This document shows positions 1 through 11,342 of a stretch of DNA of 64,000 nt, piece after piece (position 1 is the first letter of the stretch; each line of letters starts with the position of its first letter). The notes under the pieces were generated by a model. It ran no database searches. It was not told where the DNA came from and was given only the letters and a program-made list of their open reading frames with translations. Origin of the DNA: Leptospira licerasiae serovar Varillal str. VAR 010 (lineage in GTDB: Bacteria; Spirochaetota; Leptospiria; Leptospirales; Leptospiraceae); contig NZ_AHOO02000009.1 of NCBI RefSeq assembly GCF_000244755.1, positions 186,001-250,000 on the forward strand, given 5' to 3'. The translations under genes and the position numbers were made by a program.

Positions 1-1150
1 GGATATCGGTGGAGACCTAGTTTCCATCAGTGAGATCACATTATACGGTAAAAAATATTTGGCCATCATGAACTCGGACGCAATGGGTAAATCCATCCAA
101 GGCGCAGGTGGTGCCCTCGTAATGGGGACAGTATTCAAGGCAATCGTTACAAGGACCCAACTTTCCAGAAGTAACCAAAAGAAAACTCCTGAAAAATGGC
201 TAAAAGATTGTTACACCGAATTACAAAACGTGTTCGTTACATTCGACGGTACGATGCTGGTTTCCGCTTTGCTATGCCTTTTGGATGAAGAGACAGGAGC
301 ATTATATTCTATTAATGCAGAACATCCCAATATGGTGTTATATAGGGACGCAAAAGCGAGTTTCTTAGATTCGGACTTCCCTATTCGTAAATTAGGTTTC
401 TCAGAAAATACTACCGAACCCTTGGTGAGAGTGGATAAATTGGAAGCCGGCGACAGGATTTTCCTAGGTTCCGACGGAAGAGACGATATTTTACTCTATG
501 ACCCGAATTTTCCGGAACCTGTGATGAACGAGGATGAGTATTTATTCTTAAGATTTGTGGAACTTTCCGGCGGAAATTTAGAGGATTTAGAAAGATTGAT
601 CAACGCAGCAGGAGAAGTTTCAGACGATTTAAGTCTTTTGAGCATTAGCTATAAGGAAGTAGAAGTTCCTTCTTCCCGCGCAAAAGTTGTCTCGGATGAT
701 TACAACAGACTTCTGCAGATCGGGATCAAAGAATATAAAAAGGGAAATACCGAAAAGACTAAAGAAGTTTTTGCACAAGCATTAGCGATAGACGATTCGG
801 ACCCGGCGCTTTACAAACAAATGGCCAGGATCTGCATCAATGCGAAAGAATTCGATGAAGGTGCTAAATATACGGAGGCTTATCTTTCCAAGATACCATT
901 CGACAACGAGTATATCTTCTATCTTTCCTATTGTCTTAGAAAAACCAAGGATTACTGGAAGTCTTTGGAATTCGCTGAAAAACTCAGATCCAGAGAACCT
1001 GAAAATATTAGGAATCTAAAACATTTGGTGGCCCTGTACAGACTTACAGGAAATCGAATGAAGTTTAGGACCACTATGTCCGTTCTGAAATCGATCCTGG
1101 CAGACTCGGACCCTAAGACAAATAATTCTTCAGAACCCGCATTGGTCTGA
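1..1150 (+). CDS. SpoIIE/PP2C-type serine phosphatase with C-terminal TPRs (5' end cut off)
   Basis: The reading frame is already open at the first bases of the window, where it encodes the DIGGD metal-binding motif typical of SpoIIE/RsbU phosphatases, so the true start lies upstream. The next phosphatase motif (SDAMGKSIQGAGGA) follows at about residues 24-37 of the visible part. The last ~150 residues look like tetratricopeptide helices (NRLLQIGIKEYKKGNTEKTKE and following). Such enzymes dephosphorylate STAS-domain anti-anti-sigma factors, and a STAS protein lies two genes downstream on the same strand, which suggests a partner-switching cascade; that link is inferred from position only. Confidence 0.85.
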   Translation, partial: DIGGDLVSISEITLYGKKYLAIMNSDAMGKSIQGAGGALVMGTVFKAIVTRTQLSRSNQKKTPEKWLKDCYTELQNVFVTFDGTMLVSALLCLLDEETGALYSINAEHPNMVLYRDAKASFLDSDFPIRKLGFSENTTEPLVRVDKLEAGDRIFLGSDGRDDILLYDPNFPEPVMNEDEYLFLRFVELSGGNLEDLERLINAAGEVSDDLSLLSISYKEVEVPSSRAKVVSDDYNRLLQIGIKEYKKGNTEKTKEVFAQALAIDDSDPALYKQMARICINAKEFDEGAKYTEAYLSKIPFDNEYIFYLSYCLRKTKDYWKSLEFAEKLRSREPENIRNLKHLVALYRLTGNRMKFRTTMSVLKSILADSDPKTNNSSEPALV

Positions 1151-1197
1151 TTTTTTTCGTTTTCTAGGAGACCTAGATCCGTCCAAATTGGTAATCC

Positions 1198-2100
1198 ATG
1201 TCGGCGGAAATGCGAAAAAAGATCGAATCTGTTCTGGTAGTCATTAAAAGAACAAAGTATGAATTAGATCTGGAGAGTTACGGCTCTCTAGAAGAATTCA
1301 AAAGAGTAGCACAGATCCAAAATGATTCATTCTCTAGGATCTACCAATCTCACCTAAGACAGATCCAAAGCAGAGAAGAATTAAAACGTACTTTCCCCAA
1401 TGGAAAGTTCATCTTTAGGGAAGAATTAGAAAATATAGATATTGCGCGCTATGATCTGGTGATCGCGTTAGGTGGAGACAATCATTTTACTTACGTTGCC
1501 CATCATGCCTTGGACAATTTAGTTCTGGGATGTAATTCGGATCCTGAAACTTCTGTCGGAGCCCTTTTATCCTTTCATACCTCCGATATTTCAAAGGCAG
1601 TTGCCCAAAATTGGGAGAACATAATTATAGAAGAATGGCCCAGGATCAATGTTCGGATAGAATATCCGAACGGGCAAGCGATAGAGACATTCCAAGGGAT
1701 CAGCGAAATTTCTATCCGTAATAATAGTCCCGACTTAACGAGCCGATTTCTGATCTCTCACGAACAAGTCTCCGAAGAACAGAAATGTTCGGGCCTTTTA
1801 GTATATACCGGAGCAGGTTCTACTGGTTGGGTTATGTCTTGCGAAAATAAAGACGTAAGCTTTGACAAGCAAGAGCCCTATTTCAAAGTGTACTGTAGAG
1901 AGTTGCGTAAGAAGGAAAGTTTCCAATACAAATTGGATCACTTTACGGTTCACAATTCTTTCCGTCTAATATCCGAAATGCGCGGGGGGATCTCAATCGA
2001 TTCCTTGGCGGAACGTATTTACGATTTCCCTCCCGGGGCAAAAGCGGACTTTTCCGTTTCTCCGGAAAGATTGCGGGTGGTGGTGCAAAAACATGGATAG
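1198..2100 (+). CDS. NAD(+)/NADH kinase-like protein with a GGDN motif
   Basis: A 300-residue protein with the fold signature of NAD kinases: a GGD motif at residues 92-95, then [14 protein letters not shown] at about 108-121, which resembles the NTDP-x-x-S stretch of the mitochondrial NADK2 branch, and TGAGSTGW near 205 in place of the usual TGSTAY. The catalytic GGDG is GGDN here, so activity or nucleotide preference may differ from standard NAD kinase. The start is the ATG at 1198; another ATG four codons later is possible. It overlaps the next gene by 8 bases, so the two are probably co-translated. Confidence 0.72.
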   Translation: MSAEMRKKIESVLVVIKRTKYELDLESYGSLEEFKRVAQIQNDSFSRIYQSHLRQIQSREELKRTFPNGKFIFREELENIDIARYDLVIALGGDNHFTYVAHHALDNLVLGCNSDPETSVGALLSFHTSDISKAVAQNWENIIIEEWPRINVRIEYPNGQAIETFQGISEISIRNNSPDLTSRFLISHEQVSEEQKCSGLLVYTGAGSTGWVMSCENKDVSFDKQEPYFKVYCRELRKKESFQYKLDHFTVHNSFRLISEMRGGISIDSLAERIYDFPPGAKADFSVSPERLRVVVQKHG

Positions 2101-2440
2101 TTTGAAAATTCTAGAACAGGATGCAGGCAAAGAGATCAGAGTATATTTGGTTTCCGGCCGACTAGACGAGTCCACCTTCCCTCTATTTAAGGAAAAAGTA
2201 TTGGATGTGAGTCATGCAAACAATACCGTTCTGAATTTATCGGATCTTAAGTATGTTTCCAGTTCCGGAATTCGTGCAATCTTCGAATTAAAGAACAGAC
2301 TCACTGGAGAAGGTAAAAAACTTTTACTCACGGAAGCTGGAGAAAAGGTAATTCAGATCTTTAATTTATTAGGTCTTTGGAAACCTTTCGCTCATTTCGA
2401 AAAAGAAGAAGACGCAATCGCCGCCTGTCTTAAAAACTAA
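2093..2440 (+). CDS. STAS-domain anti-sigma factor antagonist
   Basis: A 115-residue single-domain STAS protein. The diagnostic segment [20 protein letters not shown] contains the Ser cluster (residues 56-58) that is phosphorylated in SpoIIAA/RsbV-type antagonists. In the family the unphosphorylated form binds an anti-sigma kinase and frees a sigma factor or other partner. Its start lies inside the end of the NAD-kinase-like gene, and a SpoIIE-type phosphatase sits just upstream. No anti-sigma kinase is visible nearby. Its stop codon overlaps the stop of the convergent PhoX-like gene by 4 bases. Confidence 0.88.
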   Translation: MDSLKILEQDAGKEIRVYLVSGRLDESTFPLFKEKVLDVSHANNTVLNLSDLKYVSSSGIRAIFELKNRLTGEGKKLLLTEAGEKVIQIFNLLGLWKPFAHFEKEEDAIAACLKN

Positions 2441-4107
2441 GCTCTTCTGATCGCGACCACTCCCGGTCTAGGCATATCTCCCTTTGTTCTGGCAGGCCAA
2501 CGGCTTGTAGGAAGATCATAATCCTTGGTATCTTCTCCCGGATGTTGGACCGATAAGAATAAAAACTCTTCATCAGGCGTAAACCAAGGACCTGTAAGTT
2601 CCGCACCTATCGGCGCGGAGGCGAATTGAAATGCTTTGCCAGAATCATCTCCGCTTGTGGGAATAAAGAACATACCGTTGTTCCCGAATTTTTTGAAGAT
2701 GGATTTTCCTAACAAACGAGTGGTCATGTCGGTCACCATCCAAAGATTTCCGGAAGAATCAAAAGCCAAATTATCGGGAGAAGAAAATCCGCTTTTCCCT
2801 CCTCCAGCAACGAACACTTCGAACTCAAAACGGACCGACTCCGCATCCGAATTCTCTTCCTTGATACGAACGATCTGTCCGTAAAAATTTCCGTGTGAAT
2901 CATTGTTGGTAAAAGAAACAAAAACAGATTTATCTAATGGATGGACTTCCAGATCTTCCGGTCTGTCCATCGGGGTTCCGCCTGCAGTCTTTGCAGCGTC
3001 CCTACAGTATACCAAAATGTCCGCTTGGGTCTTAAATTTAAGATTTCCTTCTTTATCTTTTGCGTTCTTTAGATTCGGATTTTTTTCCAGATCCAGTGGA
3101 ACCCAAACACATTTTTCAAAATTACCTACGTATAAAGTCCCTTGTTCTAAAAGTTCTGAGTTTAATTTTCCTTTTTTAGGATCGTAATTCTTTTCGGAGA
3201 CAAACTTATAAACACATTGGTCCTTAGAATCATCTCCCATATACACAACCAATTTTCCGGAAGGGGAAACAGTTAAAGCAGCATTCTCATGAGAGAATCT
3301 TCCGAGTGCAGTATGTTTTACCGGAATGGAAGAAGGATCAAAAGGATCCACTTCTATGATCCAACCGTATTCTTTAGAGTCTTCCAGCTTACAATCTTCT
3401 ACTACCATTTCGTAGTTCTCTTCGCAAGAAAGAACGGTATTCCAAAATGTTTGTCCTCCGGAACAATTGGCAAACGTACCCCGCACTTTTGTTTTGTTTG
3501 AGATCGTATCAGAGCCGGCAACGGGACCTTTCAGTTGGAATTCCGACATTCCGTTTATCCTCCTGCCGTATTTAGATTCAGGATCTAATACCCAAGAGCC
3601 ATTGGATTTGCGTAGCCCTATCACCGAACCCCCTAAAGAATAAAGATACTTTTCTATCTGTTCAGGCGTTCTATTGTTGGGACCTTTTTGGTTGTAATCG
3701 TAACCGGTTACATAATATTCCAATTCGTTTAAGTATTCGTGATTGGTCCAAAGAAGCGCGGAATTTGGATCGTTCGGGAATTGGAAGAAGCAGTTAAAAT
3801 CCGCAGCATAACCGAAAGTATCTCCCTTAGAGTTGATCTTATCTCCGTACACTGCGATCAGATCATAAGTAAAACCTGCCGCTAAGATAAGATCGTCTTG
3901 AATACTAGGGCGTAGAGGTTTAAAATTACTTCCCGGAATTTTAGGAGAGATCCCTTTTTTTGTTTTTGTAACGGAAGAATGCGAAGAATGTACTTTTTTA
4001 GAAGGCTCTTTTGCGGGTTCGGAAAACAGATCCAAGGTCCGGGCCGCAGTCAAAGCAAGCATCCCCTTTCCCATATATTTCAAAAAGTCGGACCTAGATA
4101 CCTTCAT
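2437..4107 (-). CDS. PhoX-family (DUF839) exported phosphatase-like protein
   Basis: A 556-residue protein with the DUF839/PhoX architecture: NHEYLNELEYY near the N-terminal third, SCEENYEM (about residue 228), and a late [23 protein letters not shown] ending typical of PhoX-like proteins. The N-terminus SRSDFLKYMGKGMLAL resembles a Tat-type leader but has only one Arg, so export by Tat is uncertain. PhoX enzymes are calcium- and iron-dependent alkaline phosphatases; the actual substrate cannot be read from sequence. It is a single gene, convergent with the STAS gene. Confidence 0.82.
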   Translation of the reverse strand: MKVSRSDFLKYMGKGMLALTAARTLDLFSEPAKEPSKKVHSSHSSVTKTKKGISPKIPGSNFKPLRPSIQDDLILAAGFTYDLIAVYGDKINSKGDTFGYAADFNCFFQFPNDPNSALLWTNHEYLNELEYYVTGYDYNQKGPNNRTPEQIEKYLYSLGGSVIGLRKSNGSWVLDPESKYGRRINGMSEFQLKGPVAGSDTISNKTKVRGTFANCSGGQTFWNTVLSCEENYEMVVEDCKLEDSKEYGWIIEVDPFDPSSIPVKHTALGRFSHENAALTVSPSGKLVVYMGDDSKDQCVYKFVSEKNYDPKKGKLNSELLEQGTLYVGNFEKCVWVPLDLEKNPNLKNAKDKEGNLKFKTQADILVYCRDAAKTAGGTPMDRPEDLEVHPLDKSVFVSFTNNDSHGNFYGQIVRIKEENSDAESVRFEFEVFVAGGGKSGFSSPDNLAFDSSGNLWMVTDMTTRLLGKSIFKKFGNNGMFFIPTSGDDSGKAFQFASAPIGAELTGPWFTPDEEFLFLSVQHPGEDTKDYDLPTSRWPARTKGDMPRPGVVAIRRA

Positions 4108-4216
4108 ATCCTAAGAATATTGCACCGGACTCTCTGGACCATTCGTTTTTTCTTCCTACAGAAAAAGGAAACTTGGTTGTAATAATCCCTATCAAAAAAG
4201 ATGATAAAGCCTGAGA

Positions 4217-4711
4217 ATGAAAACGAGCTCTACCCCATTCTATAAGATCCTTTTTATCATGGGCTGGGTTTCTCTTGCGTTCTTTCTTCCTCTTTCCATT
4301 GCAGTCTATTGGGAAAATAAAAGTTTAGAATCGATATACAAAAACTTATCTCTTCCTGGGAACAAAGAATTCGGGGTCCTGGTTGAGAATACAAAACTCA
4401 ATAAGTTAGGCAGAACCGTAAACGTGTATACTTACTTGGTGCCTGACGAACAGGGGAAAAAACACGAGGTCACAGAAGAAGTGGACCAAACCACGAATCG
4501 AAGAATGAGAGTGGGAGATACTGTCCAGGTTCGTACCCTTGTCTGGAATAGTTTCGGAAAAACAAAGATCCTAGGTAGGATCGTAGGAAACACTGCCCCG
4601 CCTCCCGGTTTCGGTTTTATGCAGGACTTTTTATTATTCGGGATCCTGTTCTCTTTCGGACTGGTCTTGGTCAGCCTTTATTTCAGAACGTTTAAGGCTG
4701 AGGTAGAGTAG
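4217..4711 (+). CDS. small two-TM membrane protein, DUF3592-like
   Basis: A 164-residue protein with one hydrophobic helix near each end (about 9-30 and 135-157) and a soluble middle part of alternating beta-type residues (VNVYTYLVPDEQGKKHEVTEEVD, then VGDTVQVRTL). That layout resembles DUF3592 proteins, but the match is by pattern only and no function is known. It stands alone on the + strand and its 3' end overlaps the convergent gene by 20 bases. Confidence 0.6.
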   Translation: MKTSSTPFYKILFIMGWVSLAFFLPLSIAVYWENKSLESIYKNLSLPGNKEFGVLVENTKLNKLGRTVNVYTYLVPDEQGKKHEVTEEVDQTTNRRMRVGDTVQVRTLVWNSFGKTKILGRIVGNTAPPPGFGFMQDFLLFGILFSFGLVLVSLYFRTFKAEVE

Positions 4712-5216
4712 TATTAAAGGCGCTATCTTTTTTAAAGATCAACTGCACCTGATAAGGCTCTTGTATATATCTAGCAGGATTCATCTCGTACGAAATAAAG
4801 CAGTAATACTTCTCGTAAACGATCACAAACATAAAATCCTTAAATTTTAAATACTGCATTTGTTTTCTGATCCCGCGCATCCAAATGGAATCTTCAAAAA
4901 CACGCTCGTATCTTACCGAGTTCGCGTTTATTTTTTTAAGTTCTTCCGAAGTCATCTTCTCCGGATCTCTCTTTCTCAACTCAAGTTTTAAAGAACGGAT
5001 AAGGTTATACTCCAACTTCTCCTTTTCCAAAACATCTAAGTTGGGAAGTGTTTTAAAATAATATTCGTAATATTCTTTATCTAAGGACCTGCCATCCTTA
5101 TGCACCTCGCCTTCCTCCTCGGAAGACGGTTTGCCCTTGCTCGGTTCTTGAGAATATAAACCGGCAGAAGTCAGTAAAATCAGTGATATTAAAATCGGGA
5201 AAATCGGTGTCCGCAT
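4692..5216 (-). CDS. exported protein of unknown function
   Basis: A 174-residue protein with a clear Sec signal peptide (MRTPIFPILISLILLTSAGLYSQ) followed by a highly charged segment rich in Glu/Lys. The second half contains many aromatic residues (FKDFMFVIVYEKYYCFISYEMNP). I do not recognise the family. It overlaps the end of the convergent DUF3592-like gene and lies 57 bases downstream of htpG on the same strand, so it may be read through from the Bat operon. Confidence 0.6.
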   Translation of the reverse strand: MRTPIFPILISLILLTSAGLYSQEPSKGKPSSEEEGEVHKDGRSLDKEYYEYYFKTLPNLDVLEKEKLEYNLIRSLKLELRKRDPEKMTSEELKKINANSVRYERVFEDSIWMRGIRKQMQYLKFKDFMFVIVYEKYYCFISYEMNPARYIQEPYQVQLIFKKDSAFNTTLPQP

Positions 5217-5273
5217 ACCGGTACCAATAAAAATATCGGTACGATCTCCGATTTCCCCCCTTTTTTTTCGGAA

Positions 5274-7103
5274 TTATTCCGAGGAAAGATCTTCCAACAA
5301 GCTCCTTTGTCGGCGGATCAAATCGCTTAATTCGTCCTCTCCGATCAGCTTGGCGCCTAACAGAGCCAAATCGTATACGGAACGAGCCAATTTTTCCGCC
5401 TTCTCCGGATGGAGACCTTTGGAAAGATTCAGGATGTTTTTAACCAGTTTTGATTGGCGGTTAAGAAGAAGGGTATGATTCTTCAGGAAGTCCCCAGGCT
5501 TTTGGCCATACATCTGTCCCATCTCGGCCAAACGTCTTAAGTGTTCGGGAAGAAGGATCACCGCAGGAATATCTTCCGACTTCAACGCCTCCGTCTTGAT
5601 CTCCACCCCTTCTTTCGAAATAGATTTTGTGAAAATTTCTTTCAATCTATCTTCCGAAGTCTTGTTATCTTGGTCCGCAAGATCAGGACTTGCATCCTTA
5701 TCCAAAACTTGGTCCGCAAGCTCCGAATCAACTCTCTGGAATTTCCAATCCGGGTTTTTACTTTCTAAAAATTGAAGGAAATGATTGTCTATGCGCGAAT
5801 CCACAAGAAGAGCTTCCAACCCCTGAGACTTGAGAAGGTCCATATATACCGAAGAAAGTTCCGCTTCTCCTGCATAATATACTTTGCCAGAGTTCTTTTC
5901 CTTATTTCTTTCTACATATTCTTCCAGCTTCGTTAAATCACCGTTAGACGATCGGAAGAATATAAGATCCTTTGCGGACTCATAAAATTTTTCGTCGGTC
6001 ATCAATCCGTACTTAACGAATAGGGAGATCTCATCCCAATTTTTACGGAATTCCTCCGGACTTTTGTTCCACTCTTCCTGTAGTTTGTCGGAAACTTTTT
6101 TAACGATATGAGAAGAGATCTTTTTTACTAAAGGGTCATTTTGTAGATACGATCTGGAAACATTCAATGGAAGATCCGGAATATCCAGAGTTCCTTGTAG
6201 AACGGTCAGAAATTGAGGCACCAACTCTTTTGCTTCGTCGGAGACAAACACATGATTGCAATAAAGTTTGATCCCCATTCGATTCGCATCTAATTCATGT
6301 TTTAGCCTTGGAAAATACAAGATCCCTTGCAACCTAAAAGGATAATCCACGTTTAAATGAACATGGAACAAAGGCTCTCCTGCAAATGGGAACAAATACT
6401 GATAAAACTCATCGTATTGTTCTTTCTTAACGGAAGAAGGTTGCTCGCTCCATAACGGGGTTTGTTTGTTCGCCTTCTCCCCTTTTACATAAATAGGAAC
6501 AGGAAGAAAATCGCAATATTTACGAACTAACTCTTTCAGTTTCCAAGAATCCAAATACTCTCCGGAATCTCCGTCCAGATATAAGCTGATCTTGGTCCCT
6601 CTTTCGGATCTATCTCCCGGTTTTAAGGAAAATTCAGTACCTGACTCACTTTCCCAAACAACCGGACTACTCCCTTTCTTATAAGACTTGGTTTCTATTT
6701 TTACCTTAGAAGAAACCATAAAGCTGGAATAGAATCCCAAACCGAAATGTCCTATGATCTCAGGTTTGTCCCCTTCCGACTGGTATTTTTTTACGAATTC
6801 TTCCGCGCCGGAAAATGCGATCTGGTTGATATAACGATTCACCTCTTCGTCGGTCATCCCGATCCCGTTATCTTGGACAGTCAGTATCCGAGTTTCTTGG
6901 TCAAAGTCCAGATCGATCCTATAATCGGTCCCTCCCTCGAATTCCTCGTTCAAGGAGATTTTTTTGAGTTTAGCTATCGCATCGCATGCGTTCGAAACCA
7001 ACTCTCTCAAGAATATATCTTTTTCCGAATATAACCATTTCTTAATAATCGGAAAAATATTCTCCGTTTCTACGGAGATCCTACCTTTTACTTCTTCGCT
7101 CAT
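5274..7103 (-). CDS. htpG: molecular chaperone HtpG (Hsp90)
   Basis: A 609-residue bacterial Hsp90 of normal length. The GHKL ATP-binding motifs are clear: [12 protein letters not shown] (about 34-45), DNGIGMT (about 79-85) and [13 protein letters not shown] (about 117-130). The middle-domain arginine region NVSRSYLQ and a C-terminal dimerisation region are also present. Its ATG overlaps the TGA of batD by 4 bases, so it is the last, translationally coupled gene of the aerotolerance operon rather than a free-standing heat-shock gene. Confidence 0.97.
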   Translation of the reverse strand: MSEEVKGRISVETENIFPIIKKWLYSEKDIFLRELVSNACDAIAKLKKISLNEEFEGGTDYRIDLDFDQETRILTVQDNGIGMTDEEVNRYINQIAFSGAEEFVKKYQSEGDKPEIIGHFGLGFYSSFMVSSKVKIETKSYKKGSSPVVWESESGTEFSLKPGDRSERGTKISLYLDGDSGEYLDSWKLKELVRKYCDFLPVPIYVKGEKANKQTPLWSEQPSSVKKEQYDEFYQYLFPFAGEPLFHVHLNVDYPFRLQGILYFPRLKHELDANRMGIKLYCNHVFVSDEAKELVPQFLTVLQGTLDIPDLPLNVSRSYLQNDPLVKKISSHIVKKVSDKLQEEWNKSPEEFRKNWDEISLFVKYGLMTDEKFYESAKDLIFFRSSNGDLTKLEEYVERNKEKNSGKVYYAGEAELSSVYMDLLKSQGLEALLVDSRIDNHFLQFLESKNPDWKFQRVDSELADQVLDKDASPDLADQDNKTSEDRLKEIFTKSISKEGVEIKTEALKSEDIPAVILLPEHLRRLAEMGQMYGQKPGDFLKNHTLLLNRQSKLVKNILNLSKGLHPEKAEKLARSVYDLALLGAKLIGEDELSDLIRRQRSLLEDLSSE

Positions 7104-8695
7104 TCGGATTCCTCCTCTTTTAATTTATCAGATAACCAGTGTGAGATCCTAATCAGAGCTTCTTTGGAAGAAGGTCCCAATCCTTTGTAAGTTTCGGTCA
7201 ATGGAACCGTGTCGGACTTCCAACTTGCAAGAAGACTAGCTTCTTCTTCCGGTAATCCCTTGGTCATCACAGAATGTTTCAAAACAAAACCTCTTTTGGA
7301 ACCTATCCAGAGGTCAAGTCGTTTCAATAGTACTTCTGCTTGGCGCTTTTTACGCAATGTCAAGACGGTCAACGCACTGGCTCCTACAGATACGATGGAA
7401 AGAAGAATGGAAATTACTAAAAAAGATCCCCCCTTACTTCCTGTATCTTCGGGAATAATTGCCTGTTTTGGCATAGGAGGCCCTATCTCCAAATCGGGAA
7501 AACGAATAGAGGAAGACTCATATCTGCCTGAACTAGGATTGAAAAAAGTGAATTTCAGATCCTCCGGTTTCCAAACTCCCTTTTTTTTAGGAAGGACCGA
7601 ATAGTGATAAGAGTGATTTAGATAGAACCCGAACTCTCCCGGACCAAGTTCCCTAAAATCTCTCTGCTGTCTTGTTTGCAAAAAAGTGATCTCAGGATAA
7701 CAAGATGTATCACATACACTCAATAAAGGATCTCTAATAGAAGAAAGGTTTCCATTCCCTGAAATAGTCAGCTTAAACTGAAAAGGTTCTCCTAAAAAGG
7801 CAGCCTTAGGATATTCTTCTAATCCTATCTTAAAATTGCCTACTGCTCCTTTAAATTCCGGAGGAGAAGGAGAAGGCAGATCCTTTACGAATATTTTACT
7901 CGGGATCGTCTTGATACTTCTCATATGAAAAAAGGACTGTTGTCTTCCTTCCAAGTGAAATACCGTAGAACCTAAAGAATATTCACCCTTTCTCAAAGGT
8001 GTAAGAATGAAAGTTTCCTTATTATAAACTGCAGTTTCAAACTCTAACCCTTCGTAAATTACCTGCTCTGGGATCAGAAGATTGATCCCAGAAAGTGCCT
8101 CGCTCCTGAAATAAGGGAATTCTATAGAACTGGAGAAATCCCTATCTATATAAGGGTGCATTGCATTTCTGTAATATAGAGTGAAAAATCCAAGAATAGG
8201 CTCCCCTACCCAGACTTGATCCTTATTCGTCCTGAATAATACTTTTAGATCTCCGTCTTCCGGACCTTCCGTTTCTTCGCTAAAAAAGTACCGATTCGAA
8301 AAAAATCCCGAAGACTTGTTAGTAGAGGAACTTCTGGGAGAAATTTCCAAAGTCATCATTCCCGATCCCACTTTTTGTCCGTCTACTTCCACTTCTATTT
8401 CAGGCACGGAAAATCGTCCGGGTGCGGACGCCGTTAGTCTGTATTTAATTAGCTTTTTACGATATACTTTGAAGTTTACTATAGTGGTGTTTTCTTCCGT
8501 ACCCCAATAAACCGCCTTGATCCCTTGTCCGGTCCATTCTTTTTCGATCAAACGAACTTGGGCCCCACCCTCTGTTTCTAATATAATAAATACCGCATCT
8601 CCAAGGTCTGCTCTAGTTTGGCTAAGATAAAATTTTGGACCTTGTGCGAATAAAGGAAAAACTCCAAATAATAAAAGAAAAAGAAAACGTTTCAC
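7100..8695 (-). CDS. batD: BatD-like aerotolerance protein
   Basis: A 531-residue exported protein with a signal peptide ending near FAQG (residues 1-19), a long beta-rich extracytoplasmic part, and one transmembrane helix near residue 428-447 ([21 protein letters not shown]) followed by a cytoplasmic tail. This is the BatD (oxygen tolerance) layout. It begins at a GTG that overlaps the stop of the batB/C gene (GTGA) and ends in a 4-base overlap with htpG. Bat proteins were first linked to aerotolerance in Bacteroides; in Leptospira their exact role is unsettled. Confidence 0.88.
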   Translation of the reverse strand: MKRFLFLLLFGVFPLFAQGPKFYLSQTRADLGDAVFIILETEGGAQVRLIEKEWTGQGIKAVYWGTEENTTIVNFKVYRKKLIKYRLTASAPGRFSVPEIEVEVDGQKVGSGMMTLEISPRSSSTNKSSGFFSNRYFFSEETEGPEDGDLKVLFRTNKDQVWVGEPILGFFTLYYRNAMHPYIDRDFSSSIEFPYFRSEALSGINLLIPEQVIYEGLEFETAVYNKETFILTPLRKGEYSLGSTVFHLEGRQQSFFHMRSIKTIPSKIFVKDLPSPSPPEFKGAVGNFKIGLEEYPKAAFLGEPFQFKLTISGNGNLSSIRDPLLSVCDTSCYPEITFLQTRQQRDFRELGPGEFGFYLNHSYHYSVLPKKKGVWKPEDLKFTFFNPSSGRYESSSIRFPDLEIGPPMPKQAIIPEDTGSKGGSFLVISILLSIVSVGASALTVLTLRKKRQAEVLLKRLDLWIGSKRGFVLKHSVMTKGLPEEEASLLASWKSDTVPLTETYKGLGPSSKEALIRISHWLSDKLKEEESE

Positions 8696-10401
8696 CAGAA
8701 TACCTCTTTGTTCCGGGAACCTGGACTTCTTCTTTTTATTGAATCCAAATCCATAGACTCCATGATGCGATCCAATTCGTCTTCCATTTTGGATTTGTTT
8801 TTATCTTTCCGGTCCTTTCCGTCACCCGACTTGGATTGTTTTTCCGCCTTCTCCTTTCCTTTAGAGCTTTGTTTAGATGCGGAAGATTTTTCTTCTTTTT
8901 CCTCCGACATACTTTCTTTATTTTCAGAGCCCTGTTTACCTTCGGGAGGAGGGAGTTTACGCAACCATTCTAGATTCTTTTTGGCAGATTCTAAATTAGG
9001 ATCCTCTTTTAGAGAACGAAGATAGTGTTCCGCCGCTTTTTTTCTATCCCCTAACTTTAGATAAGAATTTCCTAAATTAAAATGAGATTGTGCTCTCAAT
9101 GCAGAATCTTTTGAATCCGCGGATTTTTCAAAATGACGGATCGCCTTATCTAAATTTCCGGACTTGTATTCGCAGTCTCCTCGATTGAATTCCAATCTCG
9201 GATCTTCGGGAAAATAAGGATCTGCTTCCTTATATCTTTCCAATGAGCTTTTATAATCACCTTGTTCGTAAGAATTTTTACCTTCTTTGATCCGATTCCC
9301 TCCCGGATCCAACTCGAAAGAATAAATATCTCTTCCCCAAAATGAGAAAAGAAGCAACAGAACCGGAGCGGTTTTTTTTGAATGTTTTACTAAAAATTTT
9401 CCCCAGAACTCTATTACGAAAAAGTCGAACAACAAAAGTATAAGTGCGGGTATTAAAAACTTTTTAGCTCCTTCTGCCCTTCTTCCATTACGAATTCTTT
9501 GTCCTGTGTTTTTTTCCATGGAACCGATCCAGGACTTTATATCTCCGATCTCAGGACTTTCCGAATCCAAAGATAAAAATCTTCCCTCGTTTGCAGCCGC
9601 CAGTTCTTTTAAAAAACCTGGGTTCGATTTAGAAATGATAACCCCCGGAGAATTTTCATAGGGAGCCAAGGATCCGTCTTTTGTTAAAAAACCGTACACA
9701 CGGGAGCCGTCTTCCGAGTATCCGATAGGTCCACCTGTTGGAGTTCCTACAGACCAAACCCAAACCTCGGCAGGAAATTTTACGGTACCTGGGGAATCCA
9801 TATCTTCTCCGTCGGAAATCAAAACTAAAATTCGATTTCGTAATACCTGATTTGAATTCAAAATGTCTTCCGCTTTTTTAAACGCGGATTTTAGATCCGT
9901 TCCTCTATCTCCTACTATATCCACATCCAGACCTCGTACGTACTCAGAAAATGCACGAGTATCCGAAGTCATAGGACAATATACGAATGGTGAAGCGGCA
10001 AAAACGATCATGCCAAATCTGTTCCCGTTCAATTGAGGAAGAAGTCTCAAGATGGTTTCTTTCGCTCTAGCAATCCGAGAAGGACGAGTATCCACGGACT
10101 GCATAGAAAGACTTACATCCATCAAGAATAGAAAGTCCACACCTTGAGAGATTTCCTCTTCTTTAGACTTGGTCGATTCGGTTCTTTGATACGCAAAATA
10201 AGAAAGATAGAATACGAAAGCAAGCACCAAGATCCTCGTTAGAACTATATAAAAAGGCGGGACTTTGGATTCTCTCGGCAATCCTGGATACGTTTTTTTC
10301 CAACGTCTCCAATATAAATAGAATACAAGCTTAAATAAAGCGTAAGCGAAAAAGATCAGCCCAAGGGAGATCCAAAAAGATTCCAAAAAAGTTTCGCTCA
10401 T
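8692..10401 (-). CDS. BatB/BatC fusion: VWA domain plus TPR domain
   Basis: A 569-residue protein that joins what are often two proteins. Two N-terminal membrane helices (about 10-30 and 50-70) precede a von Willebrand A domain with a MIDAS motif DVSLSM at residues 95-100. A further membrane helix near 320-340 is followed by TPR repeats (about 385-480, such as [25 protein letters not shown]) and a very charged Lys/Glu/Ser tail. The start is the ATG at 10401, which overlaps the batA stop as ATGA; a TTG 21 bases upstream is less likely. It probably forms a membrane complex with BatA and BatD. Confidence 0.9.
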   Translation of the reverse strand: MSETFLESFWISLGLIFFAYALFKLVFYLYWRRWKKTYPGLPRESKVPPFYIVLTRILVLAFVFYLSYFAYQRTESTKSKEEEISQGVDFLFLMDVSLSMQSVDTRPSRIARAKETILRLLPQLNGNRFGMIVFAASPFVYCPMTSDTRAFSEYVRGLDVDIVGDRGTDLKSAFKKAEDILNSNQVLRNRILVLISDGEDMDSPGTVKFPAEVWVWSVGTPTGGPIGYSEDGSRVYGFLTKDGSLAPYENSPGVIISKSNPGFLKELAAANEGRFLSLDSESPEIGDIKSWIGSMEKNTGQRIRNGRRAEGAKKFLIPALILLLFDFFVIEFWGKFLVKHSKKTAPVLLLLFSFWGRDIYSFELDPGGNRIKEGKNSYEQGDYKSSLERYKEADPYFPEDPRLEFNRGDCEYKSGNLDKAIRHFEKSADSKDSALRAQSHFNLGNSYLKLGDRKKAAEHYLRSLKEDPNLESAKKNLEWLRKLPPPEGKQGSENKESMSEEKEEKSSASKQSSKGKEKAEKQSKSGDGKDRKDKNKSKMEDELDRIMESMDLDSIKRRSPGSRNKEVFW

Positions 10402-11342
10402 AGGTAATACCGAAACACCCAAGATCGGATAAGCAGATCCAATCCCAACAATGCAAGTGCATAGGTCAGAAAAATTAAAGACTCAGATTCTCTTACTTCT
10501 TCCGGGGGGAGGACCAGAAGATCTTTTTCCAAAGAATCAATGGAAGCTAAAACTTCTCTCAACTCGCTTATATCTTCCGCCCTGTAAAATACTCCTCCTG
10601 TTTTCTTAGAAAGTATATCCAAAATTTCGAAATTTACTTCGTAAGACTGGTCCTCTTTTCCGATACCTATCGAATAAATTTTAACTCCCACACCCTTAGC
10701 GATCTCAGTTGCAGTAACCGGATCTATACGACCGGTATTAGAAGCTCCATCCGTTATAAGCACTATCACCTTCGATTTTGCGGGAGACCTACGTAATCTA
10801 TAGCAGGAAAGAATAAGTGCATCTCCAATAGCGGTCCCTTGTTCAGGCACCGTTTCTTCCTCTGCTTGGCTTAATATTTCCTCTAAAACTTCCCTATCGT
10901 TTGTCAGTGGAGATTGCAGATAGGCTCCTCCTGCAAATACGACCAGCCCCAAACGATCATTTTCTCTTTTTCTAATAAACTCTTTGAGTAATTTTTTGGA
11001 GACTCCTAAACGTGTTTCAGGTAAGAAATCCCTGCTCTTAGACATGGAACCGGATACGTCTAACGCCAAAATGATGTCTACTCCCTTAGTTTCATCCGGA
11101 AGGAACCTATATCTTTTTCCGGGACCTGCCGCTGCGATCACAAACAATGTCAATGCAATCGGGCGCACTAAAGGAGCCGCCGAAGATAAAAATCGTTTCA
11201 GTGAAAACGTTTCGTATCGGACGTTCCCAGGTATACGAAGTTCAACTCCCAAGGCAGGCTCGTTTTTCCAATAAGAATAGAACGTCCAAATCCAGATCGG
11301 AATAATTAGGAAAAGATAATATGGAGCCTCCCATTCCGTCAT
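10398..11342 (-). CDS. batA: BatA-like VWA-domain membrane protein
   Basis: A 314-residue BatA homologue. It has two N-terminal membrane helices, a VWA domain with MIDAS motif DVSGSM (residues 95-100), and a C-terminal membrane helix ([18 protein letters not shown]). The ATG at 11342 is chosen because it overlaps the upstream stop as ATGA and is preceded by AGGAGG at about 10 bases spacing; the in-frame TTG at 11363 lacks this. The MIDAS register is identical to that of the BatB/C neighbour, consistent with an ancient duplication. Confidence 0.92.
   Translation of the reverse strand: MTEWEAPYYLFLIIPIWIWTFYSYWKNEPALGVELRIPGNVRYETFSLKRFLSSAAPLVRPIALTLFVIAAAGPGKRYRFLPDETKGVDIILALDVSGSMSKSRDFLPETRLGVSKKLLKEFIRKRENDRLGLVVFAGGAYLQSPLTNDREVLEEILSQAEEETVPEQGTAIGDALILSCYRLRRSPAKSKVIVLITDGASNTGRIDPVTATEIAKGVGVKIYSIGIGKEDQSYEVNFEILDILSKKTGGVFYRAEDISELREVLASIDSLEKDLLVLPPEEVRESESLIFLTYALALLGLDLLIRSWVFRYYL

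Noticed and set aside
7209..7604. 131-codon + strand open frame inside batD
   Set aside because: Entirely antisense to a well-supported gene; no homology-like motifs.
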